Source: an uncultured Hyphomicrobiaceae bacterium (GTDB lineage Bacteria; Pseudomonadota; Alphaproteobacteria; Rhizobiales; CAMYJA01). Taken from it: a stretch of DNA of 64,000 nt. This document shows, one piece after another, positions 63,846 to 64,000 of the stretch. The stretch covers positions 267,880 to 331,879 of the forward strand of contig CAMYJA010000002.1 in assembly GCA_947258705.1 (NCBI GenBank), in the 5' to 3' direction. Both the position numbers and the translations under genes were made by a program. Below the pieces are notes generated by a model. That model ran no database searches. It was given only the letters and a program-made list of their open reading frames with translations, and was not told where the DNA came from. Numbering within the stretch: position 1 is the first letter of the stretch; the number at the start of each line of letters is the position of its first letter.

Positions 63846-64000
63846 TCATTTGTTGCGCCCGCTTTGCTCAAGAATAAATATCGAATGTTCTCCGGCGATT
63901 TCTCCGCGAGAATAAAGTGCGTTGAAATACATAAACCTTTGATGACCCTCGACCAGAACATAGCGCGCTTCGGGGAAGTCTCCTTTTTCGGATATAAAGC
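63846..64000 (-). CDS. Unknown protein, C-terminal 50 residues (rest outside window)
   Basis: The minus strand is open from the window edge to a TGA at 63848-63846. It encodes FISEKGDFPEARYVLVEGHQ, then RFMYFNALYSRGEIAGEHSI and FILEQSGRNK. The amino acid pattern looks like a real folded domain rather than a shadow frame. VLVEGHQR is reminiscent of ParB-like nuclease motifs, but I cannot assign a family. AT content is somewhat higher than in the preceding genes. Confidence 0.55.
   Translation of the reverse strand, partial: FISEKGDFPEARYVLVEGHQRFMYFNALYSRGEIAGEHSIFILEQSGRNK

Noticed and set aside
1..64000. tRNA or rRNA genes
   Set aside because: No cloverleaf-like gene with a GGTTCGAATC-type arm, and no rRNA sequence, was found on either strand by reading; a covariance search was not possible.

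Overview
The window is 64 kb of an alphaproteobacterial chromosome. It runs through the replication origin and carries a complete oxidative-type (reverse) dissimilatory sulfite reductase locus. The alphaproteobacterial assignment rests on gene order (leuS-lptE-holA, parB-parA-rsmG-mnmG-mnmE, rho-hemJ-hemE, then ppsR-maf-aroE-coaE-dnaQ-secB, hslUV-hisB-DUF2628-hisHAFE-coaA) and on a mesaconyl-CoA hydratase gene. The dsr genes point to a sulfur oxidiser. I cannot name a genus from sequence reading alone.

Layout. 1-3.9 kb: 3' end of leuS, lptE, holA, a VOC-fold protein. 4.2-10.4 kb (minus strand): parB, parA, rsmG, mnmG, mnmE with three parS sites. 10.8-16.1 kb: a thioredoxin-domain YyaL-like protein, rho, hemJ, hemE. 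16.1-16.6 kb: AT-rich gap between hemE and the PPSR gene, the classical alphaproteobacterial oriC position, with DnaA-box-like sequences. 16.6-31.4 kb: ppsR, maf, aroE, coaE, dnaQ, secB, fxsA, tim44-like, mltA, a frameshifted Smr gene, hslUV, hisB, DUF2628, hisHAFE, coaA. 31.4-34.1 kb: repeat-rich spacer, a histone-tail/phasin-like chimera, a PfkB kinase.

34.1-51.3 kb is the sulfur island. On the minus strand lie cysG, two unrecognised small genes and a TauD/TfdA-like dioxygenase. Divergent from them is dsrABEFHCMKLJOP, followed by a TrpD2/YbiB-like gene translationally coupled to dsrN. By family knowledge, sulfur delivered through DsrEFH to DsrC is oxidised by siroheme DsrAB, with DsrL and the DsrMKJOP membrane complex handling electrons. 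CysG and DsrN make and amidate the siroheme. 51.5-58.9 kb: a mesaconyl-CoA hydratase gene broken near its 3' end, a rhodanese, and succinate dehydrogenase genes in which sdhCDA is separated from sdhB by creD and a tandem pair of small four-cysteine proteins. 59-64 kb: arsM, two HupE/UreJ-like membrane proteins, nth, DUF2244, an Ada/Ogt-type DNA alkyltransferase, and the 3' end of an unknown gene.

The least expected signal is in the spacers. Several short-period tandem arrays (10, 14, 15, 20 and 63 nt) occur. Three start exactly at, or include, the stop codon of a gene. Four are built from perfect palindromes centred on CTAG, a tetranucleotide otherwise sparse here. Two spacers carrying a shared GGAATC-type array each lead into a parS site. 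No rRNA, tRNA, CRISPR, prophage or insertion sequence was seen.
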